This document shows, in pieces, positions 5,818-6,089 of a stretch of 6,089 bases of DNA. Each line of letters opens with the position of its first letter. The first letter of the stretch is position 1. A program made the position numbers and the translations under genes. The notes below the pieces were generated by a model that was not told the DNA's origin, did not search any database, and saw only the letters and a list, made by a program, of their open reading frames with translations. Origin of the DNA: Chlamydiota bacterium (GTDB lineage Bacteria > Chlamydiota > Chlamydiia > Chlamydiales > Simkaniaceae); NCBI GenBank assembly GCA_029556005.1, contig JAKQGT010000317.1, positions 1 to 6,089 on the forward strand. The letters run 5' to 3'.

Positions 5818-5954
5818 TTTTAGGCAATGCGAAAGCTTTCGAAATTCGTCGATCTTAAATGATCTCATATTTCTAATATTAGGTCATTTAAGATCGGCAA
5901 ATTACGGTGCTTTGGCGCAGCCGAAAATCCAATTTTTGAAGTTATTTGAGTATA
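5792..5954. repeat. Palindromic repeat element, copy 2 (163 bp inverted repeat), overlapping the nadD 3' end
   Basis: The ends read TATACTCAAA inward from both sides (5792 and 5954). The core stem 5850-5871 pairs with 5875-5896 (20 of 22 Watson-Crick, one G-T) around a 3-base loop. The centre of the element and of the core coincide at 5873. The right outer arm is type A: its complement matches copy 1 positions 1282-1323 at 37 of 42 bases, including 20 identical in a row. The left arm is type B and matches the right arm of copy 1 (23 of 26 over the part flanking the core). By its outer arms the copy is therefore inverted relative to copy 1. It supplies the last seven residues and stop of nadD, and occupies most of the 168-bp gap before rsfS. 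No U-run follows the stem. Confidence 0.9.
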
Positions 5955-5963
5955 TATTATATC
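5936..5963 (+). promoter_or_regulatory. Weak candidate promoter for rsfS at the end of repeat copy 2
   Basis: TTGAAG (5936-5941), a 16-base spacer and TATATC (5958-5963). The -35 and most of the spacer lie inside the terminal arm of the repeat and the -10 just outside it, in a very AT-rich stretch (5950-5962). If real, the repeat end would provide half of a promoter. This is a weak match in AT-rich DNA. Confidence 0.2.
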
Positions 5964-5985
5964 CTCTAAAATTAATCATATTGGT

Positions 5986-6089
5986 ATGGTAGAAGACCCA
6001 CTAAATTGGATTCAACGCATCGCGCAAACGATCTATGACAAGAAAGGCAAAAATCTGATTGCTATTGATGTCCGTGGGATTTCCTCTAT
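5986..6089 (+). CDS. rsfS: Ribosomal silencing factor RsfS, N-terminal fragment (3' end outside window)
   Basis: ATG 5986 opens a frame that runs off the window, giving 34 complete residues. The sequence NWIQRIAQTIYDKKGKNLI followed by AIDVRGISS matches the start of the RsfS (Iojap/YbeB) family, in which a helix is followed by 'D(K)KG..i..lDvrg.Ss' and then a conserved ADYFV segment, expected just past the edge. RsfS binds L14 of the 50S subunit and blocks subunit joining when nutrients are scarce. Upstream, the frame is closed by TGA at 5947-5949 and there is no other standard start, so the ATG is well chosen, though no clear Shine-Dalgarno precedes it. It lies downstream of nadD as in many bacteria, here separated from it by a palindromic element. 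Confidence 0.88.
   Translation, partial: MVEDPLNWIQRIAQTIYDKKGKNLIAIDVRGISS

Noticed and set aside
1263..5954. CRISPR repeats or direct repeats
   Set aside because: There are only two copies, 4.3 kb apart and in opposite orientation by their arms, with no spacer array and no cas genes.
5786..5992. Open frame on the + strand, 68 codons, through repeat copy 2
   Set aside because: It begins inside nadD in another frame and is made mostly of repeat sequence; copy 1 does not preserve an equivalent frame, so the repeat does not appear to code.

Overview
The window looks like chromosomal housekeeping DNA from a member of the Chlamydiae, more likely a chlamydia-related ('environmental') lineage than Chlamydia itself. 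The main reason is gene order. An FtsQ-like C-terminus, a STAS/RsbV-type anti-anti-sigma protein, MiaA, two conserved hypotheticals (a coiled-coil protein and an HAD phosphatase) and RsfS lie in a series that I recall from the ftsQ-rsbV-miaA-rsfS neighbourhood of Chlamydia genomes. That placement is from memory and was not checked by a search. A complete nadD argues against the Chlamydiaceae, which are generally thought to lack most NAD synthesis.

Layout: (1) positions 2-262 hold the 3' end of a + strand gene, probably ftsQ. (2) 259-825 on the - strand is an unrecognised 188-residue protein, convergent with the first gene and sharing a TTAA at the stops. (3) 826-1031 is a divergent promoter region. 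(4) 1032-1262 is khpA, a small single-KH RNA-binding protein. (5) 1263-1489 is non-coding and mostly filled by a 166-bp near-symmetrical inverted repeat. (6) 1490-2863 carries an rsbV-like gene and miaA, 15 bp apart. (7) 2864-3026 is a 163-bp gap with a candidate promoter. (8) 3027-5817 is a tight cluster of coiled-coil protein, HAD-IB phosphatase (11-bp overlap) and nadD (6-bp gap). (9) 5792-5954 is a second, 163-bp copy of the inverted repeat, which overlaps the end of nadD. (10) 5986-6089 is the start of rsfS, cut by the window edge.

The genes serve division (FtsQ), RNA and ribosome function (KhpA, MiaA, RsfS), regulation (STAS protein) and NAD synthesis (NadD). nadD followed by rsfS is a widespread bacterial pairing.

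The most interesting non-genic signal is the pair of ~165-bp palindromic elements. They are clearly homologous, have distinguishable A and B outer arms, and sit in opposite orientation by those arms. Their two ends and two core strands nevertheless changed together within each copy, and the inner core keeps the same orientation relative to transcription in both. The second copy supplies the last residues and stop codon of NadD. This looks like a dispersed, structure-preserving, MITE-like or RNA-hairpin repeat family that I cannot assign to any named family.
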